From Diplodia intermedia (taxonomy: Eukaryota > Ascomycota > Dothideomycetes > Botryosphaeriales > Botryosphaeriaceae): a DNA stretch of 64,000 nucleotides. The notes beneath the pieces were generated by a model. The model did no database searches. It was not told where the DNA came from and saw nothing but the letters and a program-made list of their open reading frames with translations. The stretch is from NCBI GenBank assembly GCA_021495925.1, contig JAKEKT010000083.1:62001-126000 (forward strand). The letters are read 5' to 3'. Positions 53,529 through 62,679 of the stretch are shown here, one piece after another (within the stretch, counting starts at the first letter, position 1; every line of letters begins with the position of its first letter). The position numbers and the translations under genes are program-made.

Positions 53529-54068
53529 ATGGCGTGCGAATGCTTCCACGACACCGTAGGCTGCATGGCCTTCTACACGCTCAAGCCGGTGCTCATCTGC
53601 CACGCCATCCTCTCGACGAGCTGGAAAGTCGCCCTGATGGTCAAAGGGCTGGCCGCCGAAAACGCCGCGTACACCGCCGCCCAGTCTCTCCTTCCTCCTC
53701 CCACAACCCGCACTTTCGCGCCCCGTCCCCGCTCGCAGTACGTCTTCGAAGAGCGCCCCGTCTCGACACACGGCCAATCGATAGACTCGCTACTCCAAGA
53801 ACAGCTGGCCCAGCTGGAAGCGGAGAAGGCGCAGCAGCGGTGGAGCAGTCCGCCGTCTTATCGCCTGTACGACGACGCGGTGGAGAAGCCGCCGCCACAG
53901 CTGTCGCCGCGCGAACTCAATTTCCCGCGGAAGCCGTTTGCGGCCAGGGGTGGGTTGGAGAAGGAGATAAGGATTACTGTGTATCCGGTCGAGGAGGACA
54001 GTCCGCTCAACACGCCGTTTCAATCAAGGTTCGGGGAACAGATGAGCTATGTTGCGGTTGCGACGTAG
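53529..54068 (+). CDS. Conserved-looking hypothetical protein, 179 aa
   Basis: Single exon from ATG 53529 in an A-rich context. The N-terminus has Cys (ACECFHDTVGCM) and a moderately hydrophobic segment (PVLICHAILSTSWKVALMV). The centre is Pro/Arg-rich, followed by a short helical stretch (SLLQEQLAQLEAEKAQQRW, possible coiled coil at about 98-118) and a Pro-rich linker. The C-terminus EIRITVYPVEE looks beta-strand like. Codon use matches neighbouring genes. Function and family not recognised. Confidence 0.6.
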   Translation: MACECFHDTVGCMAFYTLKPVLICHAILSTSWKVALMVKGLAAENAAYTAAQSLLPPPTTRTFAPRPRSQYVFEERPVSTHGQSIDSLLQEQLAQLEAEKAQQRWSSPPSYRLYDDAVEKPPPQLSPRELNFPRKPFAARGGLEKEIRITVYPVEEDSPLNTPFQSRFGEQMSYVAVAT

Positions 54069-54235
54069 CTCTGGATGGGATTTTAAATCACAATTTAATG
54101 AGCCTCGATTCTTTTACGTTGCAGTACTCTAGTGACCATGCTTTCTCATGTTTTAGTGGGAGCGCGGTGGATGAGTGGACTGCGGAGCTGATTTGTTCGG
54201 GAGGGAGGAAGGGCTGTAGGCGACGGCGGAGGAGA

Positions 54236-54510
54236 TGAGGGTGAGGAGGGATTTTTTCGAGGCTTGGGTCGAGCGGGAGCAGATGGTCAAGTGGGTGAGG
54301 CCTGAGGGTGGAGAGGTGTGTTTTCCGCGCGTGAAGGAGGTGCCGGTGGGGGGCATAAGAGGTTTTTGGAAGTATGGGACGTATGTTGGGCCGGGTCGGT
54401 GTTTTGAGCTGTCCGATACGTAAATTTGGATTGGGTATGGCTGGCCGACGAGGAAGGACCTTAAGGCGGGGTTGGAAGCTATTAGTTCGGTTTTACGTGA
54501 AGTTGCGTAG
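54236..54510 (+). pseudogene. Relic of a PLP-dependent class I/II aminotransferase, C-terminal fragment
   Basis: From 54236 the frame reads MVKWVRPEGGEVCFPRVKE, then YGTYVGPGRCFELSD. After an in-frame TAA at 54421-54423 it continues WIGYGWPTRKDLKAGLEAIS to TAG 54508-54510. This is the terminal ~90 residues of fungal aminotransferases, whose last block is typically GPGRWFE-R-G-GWPT-EEL--GL. The catalytic lysine and all N-terminal parts are missing; upstream sequence has stops in this frame and shows only traces. It is a non-functional remnant left in a 600-bp gap. Confidence 0.72.
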
Positions 54511-54668
54511 TATCGGTCTCTCCCTTGGTATTTTGGCGCAGTGAAATCGATTCGCTGTTTACTGTCTAAAGGATGTACGGGAATGTCCAGTCAAATGGAC
54601 GAGAAAACCTCCCACTCAAGAAAAACTGTCTATTGTAATCCATTAAAGCCTTCCTACAAAATCTACTC

Positions 54669-57449
54669 CTACTCAAGAGCTATGGTTTTGAAAGATCGTT
54701 CAACTTGCGCCCATTCATCCAAGTAAATCCATCCGATACTGAGCCGATGTGCAAATGGAGATGATTTCGACCGACCTATGCACAAGACATTCACCACTGG
54801 CTGCCGATAGCGCTTCAAAACATCGGGGGCATGGAACGAAATTGGTGGCTCTTCACCTTCATCTCCAATGATCTTGGCAACCTCCCCTTTCCGTGTCTGA
54901 TGCAAGAAGCAATGGCCTGGTGGTGGTAGAATAGAAAGTGAGATAGCCATGAACTCGTGCAGTACGATATGCAAAGGGCTCTGGAGGTCATCTAGGTGTC
55001 CCTTAACCACCATTTCGTCTCGTCGTAAGACACCTATACTCCTCTTGTCGGGCCTCACGATGTCACACCAGCCGTCATACTCAAGCTGACAGGGGCGTGT
55101 ACCTCTAGAATGCTTTTCATGTCGTGCAAGTGAGAGAAATGCCGTTTGTGCACGTGTGAGTACCACGCCTGGCCTCAAAAGATTCATCAGCCCTCGGTCT
55201 TCTCCAGTAAGCCCGGTAACTCTCAGGTGCTCAAGGTCTTCTGGAACATCAGAGCCAGCAGCATGTATGTGCTCGCCGAGGCTTTTCAGCGTGGGCCATC
55301 GCCCTCGGACTTCGGGCTCGAGGGCTAGGTTTCCGTCGCTGAGCTTCTTCAAGATACCTGGTGGAGGCTCAGCTTCAAAGCAACCGTGGCACCAAGCTAG
55401 AAGAAGGTAGATTTGGGAAGCGGCTGTTGAATAATCAACCCATTTACTCATATCTGAGTGATGGCCATTGACCGAGTTGACCGCTTTGGTTGTTCCGTTC
55501 CTGTCTTTGTATGCCCAGGTGACAAGAGTACTTGAAAACGACTCATCAAAGTTTTTCTTTTGAGGCGCTGTGGCTTCCCAGGCGAATGATCCCCATGACC
55601 AGGAAGGAATGACGGTGCGGTGTGTTTGGACCCTGGCGTGTCGCGCGTTGGCTGTTACTCCTTTTTTGCATCTCCAAAGCATGGCTCGATCAAAATCAAC
55701 CTGTGGAAGCCCATAAAGCCCAGTATCTCCATCGTAAAGTGAACTGAGAACGCCTGAAAAGGCGTTGAATACGTCTGACTGATAGGTAAGGGAACGTTTC
55801 GTATATGATTCCAGGTGGCCGATGAAGCTCTGGAATGACGTCGCGGATGTGGAAAGGTTTAAGCGTAGTTCTTCCCTCGTACATATCGGTGCCCAGGGAT
55901 CGGATCCCTCTCTTCCTTCGGAATACTGGTCTTCCCGCATGTAGCCATCATTGCATTCGAACCAGACCTCCCAAGGCGTAAAAAACAATTTTCGGGTAGA
56001 GAGAACAGCTTCTTGGTATGTCCAGCCCCGCTCAGCCCATTTGCTTCTGCTCAGGACCAGTTCAAGGTCAGGGTACCTGTTGACAATTTCGAGTCTTCCA
56101 AGGGCTGCTTTTCTTTGAAAGACCTGTCGTGCTTCAGTGACACCAGGAATGCTGCATTCCATGCTGGCACCACATGATGCAACAATTGTAAGCTCAGCGG
56201 ATGAGTATATGCCATCCATTCCATCAATCTGTTTTTGCTTTTCTTTCCCGTCTTGAATGATGCAGAGTCGATCGACCCAGAGATAGCGAGCGTGTAGCCT
56301 CCGGCAAATGAGGATGGCATCCTCAATGGTACGAGGGACATCCCGGAGGCTTCCGGCTTTCTCAAGCTCCTTTACATTAGACAAGAGTAATTGCGTGTGG
56401 TCTGAAGAGCTCGAAATATCACCCCACACATAGCTGAGGGCGAAATATCGGGCGCCCGGCTCAAAGACACGAGTCACAGATCGCGTATGTACATCGATGA
56501 GTCGGAAATCTTCTGGGACCAGCCTTGCTCTTTCATGTGTCCTCGTGCATTCCTCATGGTTCTTTTTGCACGTGTCAGCCCATCCATAGATTTGATCCCA
56601 ATTGATCATCTCATTCATGACAGGTTTTGGCATGTCCAATGGGATTGGTTGGTGAGGTCGCCTCGATGTGGTACGTGCAAAGGAATCGAGGAATAACGGG
56701 ATCTCAAAATCTAAAAAGTTGGCCAGGATGTGTCCGGAGCCGTATCGATTGAACGTAAATCGCATGTCGGTTTGATTCCAAATCGAAGAATCATCATCCA
56801 AAAGATGGTAACTTTTGCCCAAATGTGGAGTCGAGTGGTCCATTGGTGCTCCAGTTTCACAGTACTTTGCTGATGTTCCCCCATCATCTTTCGATGCGCT
56901 AATGTTGCTCAATGTTTTTCTTGGATCCTTGCCCGAAGAACCAGTCGTTTGCAATGAAGTGTCGATGGTTTCTTTTGGGCGCCGCAGTTGGTTATTGTGA
57001 ATTGCCATCTCCAACCTGACCCCGTTGGCCAGAACTCGACAGAACACACATCGGTCACGACCAAGGACTGCCGCCACGGTGCCCAAGGTGATGTATGCAC
57101 GATTGACCCCGTGTAAGCATGAGACAAGATGCTCGAGCCGAAGATGCTGGCAGAAAGTGCAAAGGTTTTTCTGCCTAGCCTGATAGCGACAGTTGAGGTG
57201 ACACGGCGCATGGAACAGGTTGCATTTGATCTCCCTTGACGGGCTCGCTTCGCGGAGTGTTTCCCCGAGCGATTCCCACAAGGGCATGGTCTCTCGGGCA
57301 CGGTCGGTAGAACGAGTTCTAATGGAGTGTAGGCAAGAGCAGAGGGAACAGGGTGGGCCAAGTGGGTGACTCGAGACCCCTTGATGCAGAGCATTGTGAC
57401 CTGCGTGGAGGAATTGTCCATATTGATCTGCAGGTGGTTCGTCGTCCAT
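54669..57449 (-). CDS. Large HET-domain protein, 926 aa, with Cys-rich N-terminus
   Basis: Single exon from ATG 57449. The N-terminal ~150 residues carry clustered cysteines (PCSLCSCLH, CNLFHAPCHLNC, NLCTFCQHLRLEHLVSCLHG, CVFCRVL) that could bind zinc. The HET domain follows at about 335-480: YFALSYVWGD (335-344), RYLWVDRLCIIQD (388-400), MDGIYSSAELTIVAS and RGWTYQEAVLS, the last being the GWTLQE-like block of this subclass. The C-terminal ~350 residues have segments such as IPSWSWGSFAWEA usual for long HET proteins. Probable role in non-self recognition or regulated cell death; no partner domain such as NACHT is seen. Intact frame. Confidence 0.9.
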   Translation of the reverse strand: MDDEPPADQYGQFLHAGHNALHQGVSSHPLGPPCSLCSCLHSIRTRSTDRARETMPLWESLGETLREASPSREIKCNLFHAPCHLNCRYQARQKNLCTFCQHLRLEHLVSCLHGVNRAYITLGTVAAVLGRDRCVFCRVLANGVRLEMAIHNNQLRRPKETIDTSLQTTGSSGKDPRKTLSNISASKDDGGTSAKYCETGAPMDHSTPHLGKSYHLLDDDSSIWNQTDMRFTFNRYGSGHILANFLDFEIPLFLDSFARTTSRRPHQPIPLDMPKPVMNEMINWDQIYGWADTCKKNHEECTRTHERARLVPEDFRLIDVHTRSVTRVFEPGARYFALSYVWGDISSSSDHTQLLLSNVKELEKAGSLRDVPRTIEDAILICRRLHARYLWVDRLCIIQDGKEKQKQIDGMDGIYSSAELTIVASCGASMECSIPGVTEARQVFQRKAALGRLEIVNRYPDLELVLSRSKWAERGWTYQEAVLSTRKLFFTPWEVWFECNDGYMREDQYSEGREGSDPWAPICTREELRLNLSTSATSFQSFIGHLESYTKRSLTYQSDVFNAFSGVLSSLYDGDTGLYGLPQVDFDRAMLWRCKKGVTANARHARVQTHRTVIPSWSWGSFAWEATAPQKKNFDESFSSTLVTWAYKDRNGTTKAVNSVNGHHSDMSKWVDYSTAASQIYLLLAWCHGCFEAEPPPGILKKLSDGNLALEPEVRGRWPTLKSLGEHIHAAGSDVPEDLEHLRVTGLTGEDRGLMNLLRPGVVLTRAQTAFLSLARHEKHSRGTRPCQLEYDGWCDIVRPDKRSIGVLRRDEMVVKGHLDDLQSPLHIVLHEFMAISLSILPPPGHCFLHQTRKGEVAKIIGDEGEEPPISFHAPDVLKRYRQPVVNVLCIGRSKSSPFAHRLSIGWIYLDEWAQVERSFKTIALE

Positions 57450-57927
57450 GGAGTAAGCAAGTTTGAAGGCGGACTACTTTGAATCGAGATAGCTGCAGAC
57501 TTGGACTGTAGTCATTGCTGCTCAAAGCAATGAATAGGAAAATAATTTATGGAAGGTTGCGTGAAGGCTGCGTGGCTTTGTGGCGATGAAAAAGAGGATG
57601 TAATGAGCGCGCAGAGGGTCGACGTTTAGTTTTGCGACGGCTACGATATATCTCACAACAGACCGCACAACAAAGAGCGCCACAAGAAGCCAATTAGCTA
57701 CTCGTACACCTAGCGTAATGCAAGTGTGTCCAAAAGAATGCATATATCTCGGACGACGATTCATGTAAGATCCAGTAGAAGCGAGCGAATGCTGCAAGGC
57801 TGACGGTGGAAGAGCTGCTGTCATGCAGCTCTTAGATCTTGGCCCACATTTCGATACATATGCAACCTCCAATATTTAGAGCTTACAGAAAACGCCGATC
57901 CAACTCCTGTGGCCCCGAGGCTACTGT
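57450..57927. other. Intergenic, nothing seen
   Basis: 478 bp: promoter of the 926-residue HET gene and 3' flank of the cutinase gene. Confidence 0.5.
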
Positions 57928-58613
57928 TCAACGCCTCGCGGCCTTCGAATTCGACACAATAAAATCAGCAGCCTCATCTGCATCGCCCCCGTAACTCAAG
58001 TGCGGCGGCAGCACGACAGCCTGGCCCGCACAAATCAGATCGCCATCGGCACAAATCACCTTCTGATTCGCCACCTGCGCAACCGGATCGGGGTTATCCG
58101 GATCGCCAAAAACAACCACCGTGACCTGCCCCGCCGTGTCCGCATCCAACATCTCCGCCGCATTATGCACCAGCTGCCCGCCCTGACTACGCGCACCAGT
58201 CAGCCTCACGAAAACCTCTCCCCAACCAAGGACGTCATTCGCTCTTACCTGTACCCGGCCATGACGACGTCCGACCCGGGACAATCCGCCACGGCCTGCT
58301 CGACCATCTGCGCCATCAACTCGCTGCCGCCCGCGTCGCCCCCCGCAAGGAAGCCCGCGACGTCGGCGGGGTAGTCGACCCCTTGGAAGTCGACCGCCCC
58401 GCCGCCGGCCCCCATCTGCTCCTCCAGCGCGTCCTTCAGCGGCGGTCCGGCGATCAGCCCGAGGAGGCCCGGCTCCGTGGTGCCCCGCGCGAAGATGACC
58501 GTCACCTGCGGGCAGCCGGCTGCCTGGCGGTTGAGCAGGTCGTTCTCGAGGGGGAGTGCGGACGCCAGCGTCAGCAGGGTGAGGGGGAGGAGGGTGGGGA
58601 GGATGGAAGGCAT
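57928..58613 (-). CDS. Cutinase
   Basis: Exons 58249-58613 and 57928-58186, one 62-nt intron (GTAAGA...TAG, phase 2), give 207 residues. MPSILPTLLPLTLLTLASALP is a signal peptide; CPQVTVIFARGTTEPG starts the cutinase fold. The splice creates the nucleophile motif GYSQG (Ser122). CADGDLIC holds the catalytic Asp171 between two disulphide cysteines (167, 174), and His184 in PPHLSYG completes the triad. Secreted serine esterase of the cutinase family that cuts plant cutin polyesters; single-domain, normal length. A TATAAA lies 83 bp upstream. Such enzymes mark a plant-associated or plant-debris lifestyle. Confidence 0.95.
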
Positions 58614-58695
58614 TAGGAGAGAAGGGCTGGTTGGTGGGACGGTTGGTTGCTGGGAGAAGTGGATGCTGAGGGAGGATGGGAGGCGGCGACTGGTG

Positions 58696-58701
58696 TTTAT
58701 A
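58696..58701 (-). promoter_or_regulatory. TATA box of the cutinase gene
   Basis: TATAAA on the minus strand (within CATATAAACACC), 83 bp upstream of ATG 58613. Confidence 0.5.
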
Positions 58702-60362
58702 TGTGAGTTCTGTTGTAAAGCTGTACAGTGGTTGTGTGTATCCCGCATCAATGGCCAAGCAGCCGCAGTGCTGGAACCCGGCGGACTGAAACCCGAGCTG
58801 ATTACCGGAAGAGGCATGCAGTGCGCGACACTGCCTTTTTCGTGGCGGTACATATTTGAATAAGCTACTGTTACGGACACGAAAAAGTATAGATAGTACA
58901 AGGGAAAGCCGAGGTACCACAGTTGGTCGCAGCGTTGGAACAGAAAGTGTCGTCAGTTGGGTCGCAGATTGCAGATGGTGAGACGGCGCAGACCATGGAC
59001 CTCGGCCTGACCACTCAGTCTGCACAGCCACAGTATTTGCAAATACACAGATTTCGACTTATAACCACTTGCAATACACGGTCTGAGAGCCAGTCTTATC
59101 GTGGAAACGAAAGGGAGACTGCGGACATGGACCCAATATGCGCTTCCGCTGGCTACAAACCCGGCGACGTCCTGTTGCTCTTTGACGGCCTGGTCTTAGT
59201 ACGTCGAGTGCGTTGTTGGACATGTTCGCTCCGAGAGTGTTACTGACCGTATGCTTAAACGTAGTCTTGTGCGGCACAAGGTGCTTCGGGTAGTCACTAG
59301 TGTTGAGATGCTAGCTTCTCCGCCGGATGGACATGATCCGGTGCTCAACCACCGCTTCGGGGCCTCGGCTTTACCCCACCACAAACATCACACTCCCTCA
59401 CTCACCCCATCACGTATGCTCTTCCTCTGCCCTCGTTACCCTTCTCAGGGCTACCCGCGGGAACCCAAGCCAAACCCAATACTCGCTCGACATAAGGTGA
59501 CCGTCGCAACCATGCATTCACCGAAAAGCCCGAACAAGCCGACCGCCACCATATAAGCCGCACCGCATCTCAACACCATGTTCAGCACCAATCCATCCCG
59601 CACCGTCCTAATATCCAAACTACCACCCCTTTCCACACAACCACCACCACAATGCCCCTCCTCCTCCCCCCACCCGCGCCATCTGGCTCCCCTCCTTCTC
59701 CACCCCACCCCAACCCCCGTCCCGAGCTCCGCCATCGCCCGCCCCTCTCGCCACCTTCATCGTCCCATACACTCACGCTACGCTGGGCAACATCCTCCTC
59801 CCCGCCTCAGCCCTCATCCACGCCTGCCGGGCCTTAGACGAACGTCCGTCAAAGGCCTCGTCGACGCTCCACCACCCCATCACGGCGGCGCGCGAACGAT
59901 GCACACGCACGGCACGGTGTCGAGATCGTGCGAGGGCCGGGGCGGGAGGTGTTTGATGGTCGGACGCCGCGGCGAGGGCGGTGAGGCTGAGTGGCGGGTG
60001 TGGTTGAGTGGGATTGCGGAGGTGCCGTGTACGTTGGCTGGCGGTGTAGAAGAGGGTGAGGATTAAGGGGTCGGGGCGGGGGATGTGCGGATGGGAACGG
60101 TTGGGGTGCTGTGGGTTGGCGTGGAAGGGGGTGCGAGGGTTGCTATGTTTGGTGAAGAGGCTGTTGCGCATGCGGAGAAGAATGGAGGTGCTGCAGTCAC
60201 CCCGAACGCCGAATAAGAGGCTACCCCTCTCAAGCTCTGATTAATTCAATTAGCTGGATATTTCTATCTGTCTGCACTTTCTATTCTACTAGTCTAATAA
60301 CGTAGGTTCCTCTTGGAATACTAAAGGCTTGTTCAGTTCCATGAGTTGGAACTATTCTGCAT
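58702..60362. other. Intergenic, 1.7 kb, possible decayed coding DNA
   Basis: Contains the remaining cutinase promoter. Around 59690-59950 on the plus strand a frame reads LATFIVPYTHATLGNILLPA and SALIHACRALDERP, which looks protein-like but has no start or family match and ends at TGA about 59955. It could be a relic or small unknown gene; not called. Confidence 0.35.
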
Positions 60363-62039
60363 TCAAGTAGCGGCGCCCTTTGTATCGGCGGCACTCACAG
60401 TTTCGCCCGCCACAACACCGTCGGAATTGCCAGACTCGCTCTCATAGCCCGTCTTCGTGGCCCCAAACTGCTTCAAAACGAGCCAAGCGGGCCAAATGGA
60501 CACAGCCCACAGCGCAAAGTTGAAGTACACACCACCAACCTCGGCGAACAGCGCCAGAGAAGTCAGCCCGTAGCTCACGGCCTGCCAAGCCGACTCGACA
60601 CCTCTCAGCAAAGCAGCGTATCTGATGACCTCCTCTTCGCCCTCGGCCAGGTTGGTGACAATGAAGTACCTTGGGTCTCGTAAGCTATCATCAAACATTC
60701 AAAGAGACGGGCCAATGCTCACAAGAAGAGGTAGTTCAGCTGGAAGCCGACGGTGAGGAAGATGTAGACGGCAAAGGCAGCACCGAAGCCAGAGTCCACC
60801 CAATCATACGTGGGCTTCGTCCGGTGGAAGCGCGACACCAGCACGGTAGCCCACGTCCACCAGGCACCCTGGAGGACCACGAGGATCCAGAAGGTCGTTC
60901 GCGAGCGCGTCTTCAGCGCGACCTTTGAGCGGTCGAGCCAGAGCTGGAGCATGTCAGTAATCTCGTTCTTCAAGCACGGGTTGGGTTTCTCTTACCCCGA
61001 GGCCGTTGCCGCAGATGACGGCGACGATGCCGGAGAGGAAGGATCCCAGTGCTCTGGATCGAACTGAGAACCAAGCTGGAACCATGTCAGCCTCAGAAAT
61101 CGAAAACCGCGGAATGCGTAGCAAAAACTCACTGGCAAGATACGTGAAAAACACAGCTTCAGAGAAGACGACCTGGCCAATGAACAGCACAATGAGGAGA
61201 AACCTCGGCGTGAAGAAAGTCTTCGTGGTCGCCTTGATCTCGAACCACGGATCCTCGACAATCGACAGACTGACCTTCTCCCCGTCCTCGCGCTCGACGT
61301 CGGCCGGCTTGTTCAGGAAAAAGGCGACGAACGGGCCAGCGGCCTGCAGCGCGATGAAGACGATGAAGACGGTGTACGAGACCTTGCCGGCCTCGTCGTT
61401 GTCGGCGTTGAGCCCGAGGTTGATGGCGCCGCCGAGGATCTGGCCCGACAGCCGGTACGTGAGCCAGTAGCCCAGCGCCTTGCCGCGGTTCCACGGCTCC
61501 GGGTACGCGATGGCGACGGCCGCCTCCGCCATCCAGAAGACGCCCGCCGAGACGCCGCACAGCGCCGCCCCGAAGAGCATCAGCCACTCGGTGCCGAACC
61601 GGTTGTTGGTGTACAGCCCGGCCGCGAACGGCGCGTAGCCGAGGCTGTTCGAACGTAAATCAGATCGCTCCCCGGATGGTGAAGGGGAAGGGGATGACGT
61701 ACGTGCCGAAGATGAGGGAGCCTTTGATGCCGACGTAGTGCACGATGATGCTGGAGAAGTAGCAGGAGACGACCATGAGGCAGAAGGTTAATGCGTTGGC
61801 CGCGTTGACCAGCTGCGGCGACGCCGCGCCGCCCGCCCCCAGCGAATTCATGGCGGTCCAGATGCCAGGGGCAGAGAGGTTGCACAGGCCGAGGATCGTC
61901 ATGTTGTAGAATGTTGAGCGGTGCCATCTCACTGCAGGGTCATGGGTCAGCGGATGTTGTCGGGAGGCGCCAAGGTTGTCTGTCACTTACCCGGATGGCG
62001 TTCGCTCTGGGAGAGCGCAACGGATGCGTCTTTGACCAT
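60363..62039 (-). CDS. UNC93-like (DUF895) MFS membrane protein
   Basis: Six exons (61991-62039, 61703-61931, 61133-61644, 60996-61075, 60723-60943, 60363-60669) give 465 residues; all introns are 52-59 nt. The joins rebuild family motifs: V|RWHRSTFYNMT, LIFGT|LGYAPFAAGLYTNNRFG, and TYLA|TWFSVRSRALGSFLSG. GVFWMAEAAVAIAYPEPWNRGKALGYW is seen in pieces within exon 3, as are GQILGGAINLGLN and GVESAWQAVSYGL near the C-terminus, all typical of fungal UNC93-like proteins. About eleven membrane segments. Transport substrate is not established in fungi. The intron at 61076-61132 is a multiple of three without stop and could be read through, but its removal restores the conserved spacing. Confidence 0.9.
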
Positions 62040-62679
62040 TGCGAGAGGGTTTACTGTTTCGTAGAACAGCGTTGTTACGGGAACGGTTGTTGTGCTGGGG
62101 ACTGCATGGCTAAGTCAAAGCCGTTTTAAGTGTTTGCAATATTTTCTAGCTCAATCACGGTGTTGCAGCCCACTATGGTGTCAGACCAGTAGATCTTTCC
62201 TCTAGCGCCTCGTGGGGCTCCCCAGACTCTCTCTCGCACGAGCGGACAAGTTCACAGAGTCATGCAAGAGATACGGCTTGGCATCCAAGAGAGTAGATGC
62301 TTGCCATTCACTTCCAAAGTGGCTAGCGTGGGGAACCTCCGTGTTGCCCCAGCCAAACGAAACTTCGGAACAGATACGCAAGAGGAAGAGCTGGCGGGTA
62401 TTTATCGTGAATGCAGCTGAACGAGGCGGGGCCGGGGTTGCGAAATCCCTTAGCCGCAGCACGTCATCCCGCCAAACACCCGTAACAGAATCTGCACACC
62501 ACGATAAGCGTTTCTTGCTACTAATCATTGCAATCACCTATCCACGGAGAAAATTCAAAAGGCAATTGTCTGAGTGACGTGTTAGTCCCGGAAACTCCGA
62601 GAGTGAGCAAGCAGACCTACCCACACCGTGCGGGCAGTTTGACGTATCCAAGGCAGATTTTCTTGCCGGTGGAGGCTCT
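62040..62679. other. Intergenic, nothing seen
   Basis: 640 bp: promoter of the UNC93-like gene and 3' flank of the last gene. Confidence 0.5.

Noticed and set aside
59578..60066. 162-codon plus-strand Pro/Ser-rich frame
   Set aside because: Low-complexity composition in all frames; only a short stretch looks protein-like, in a different frame.
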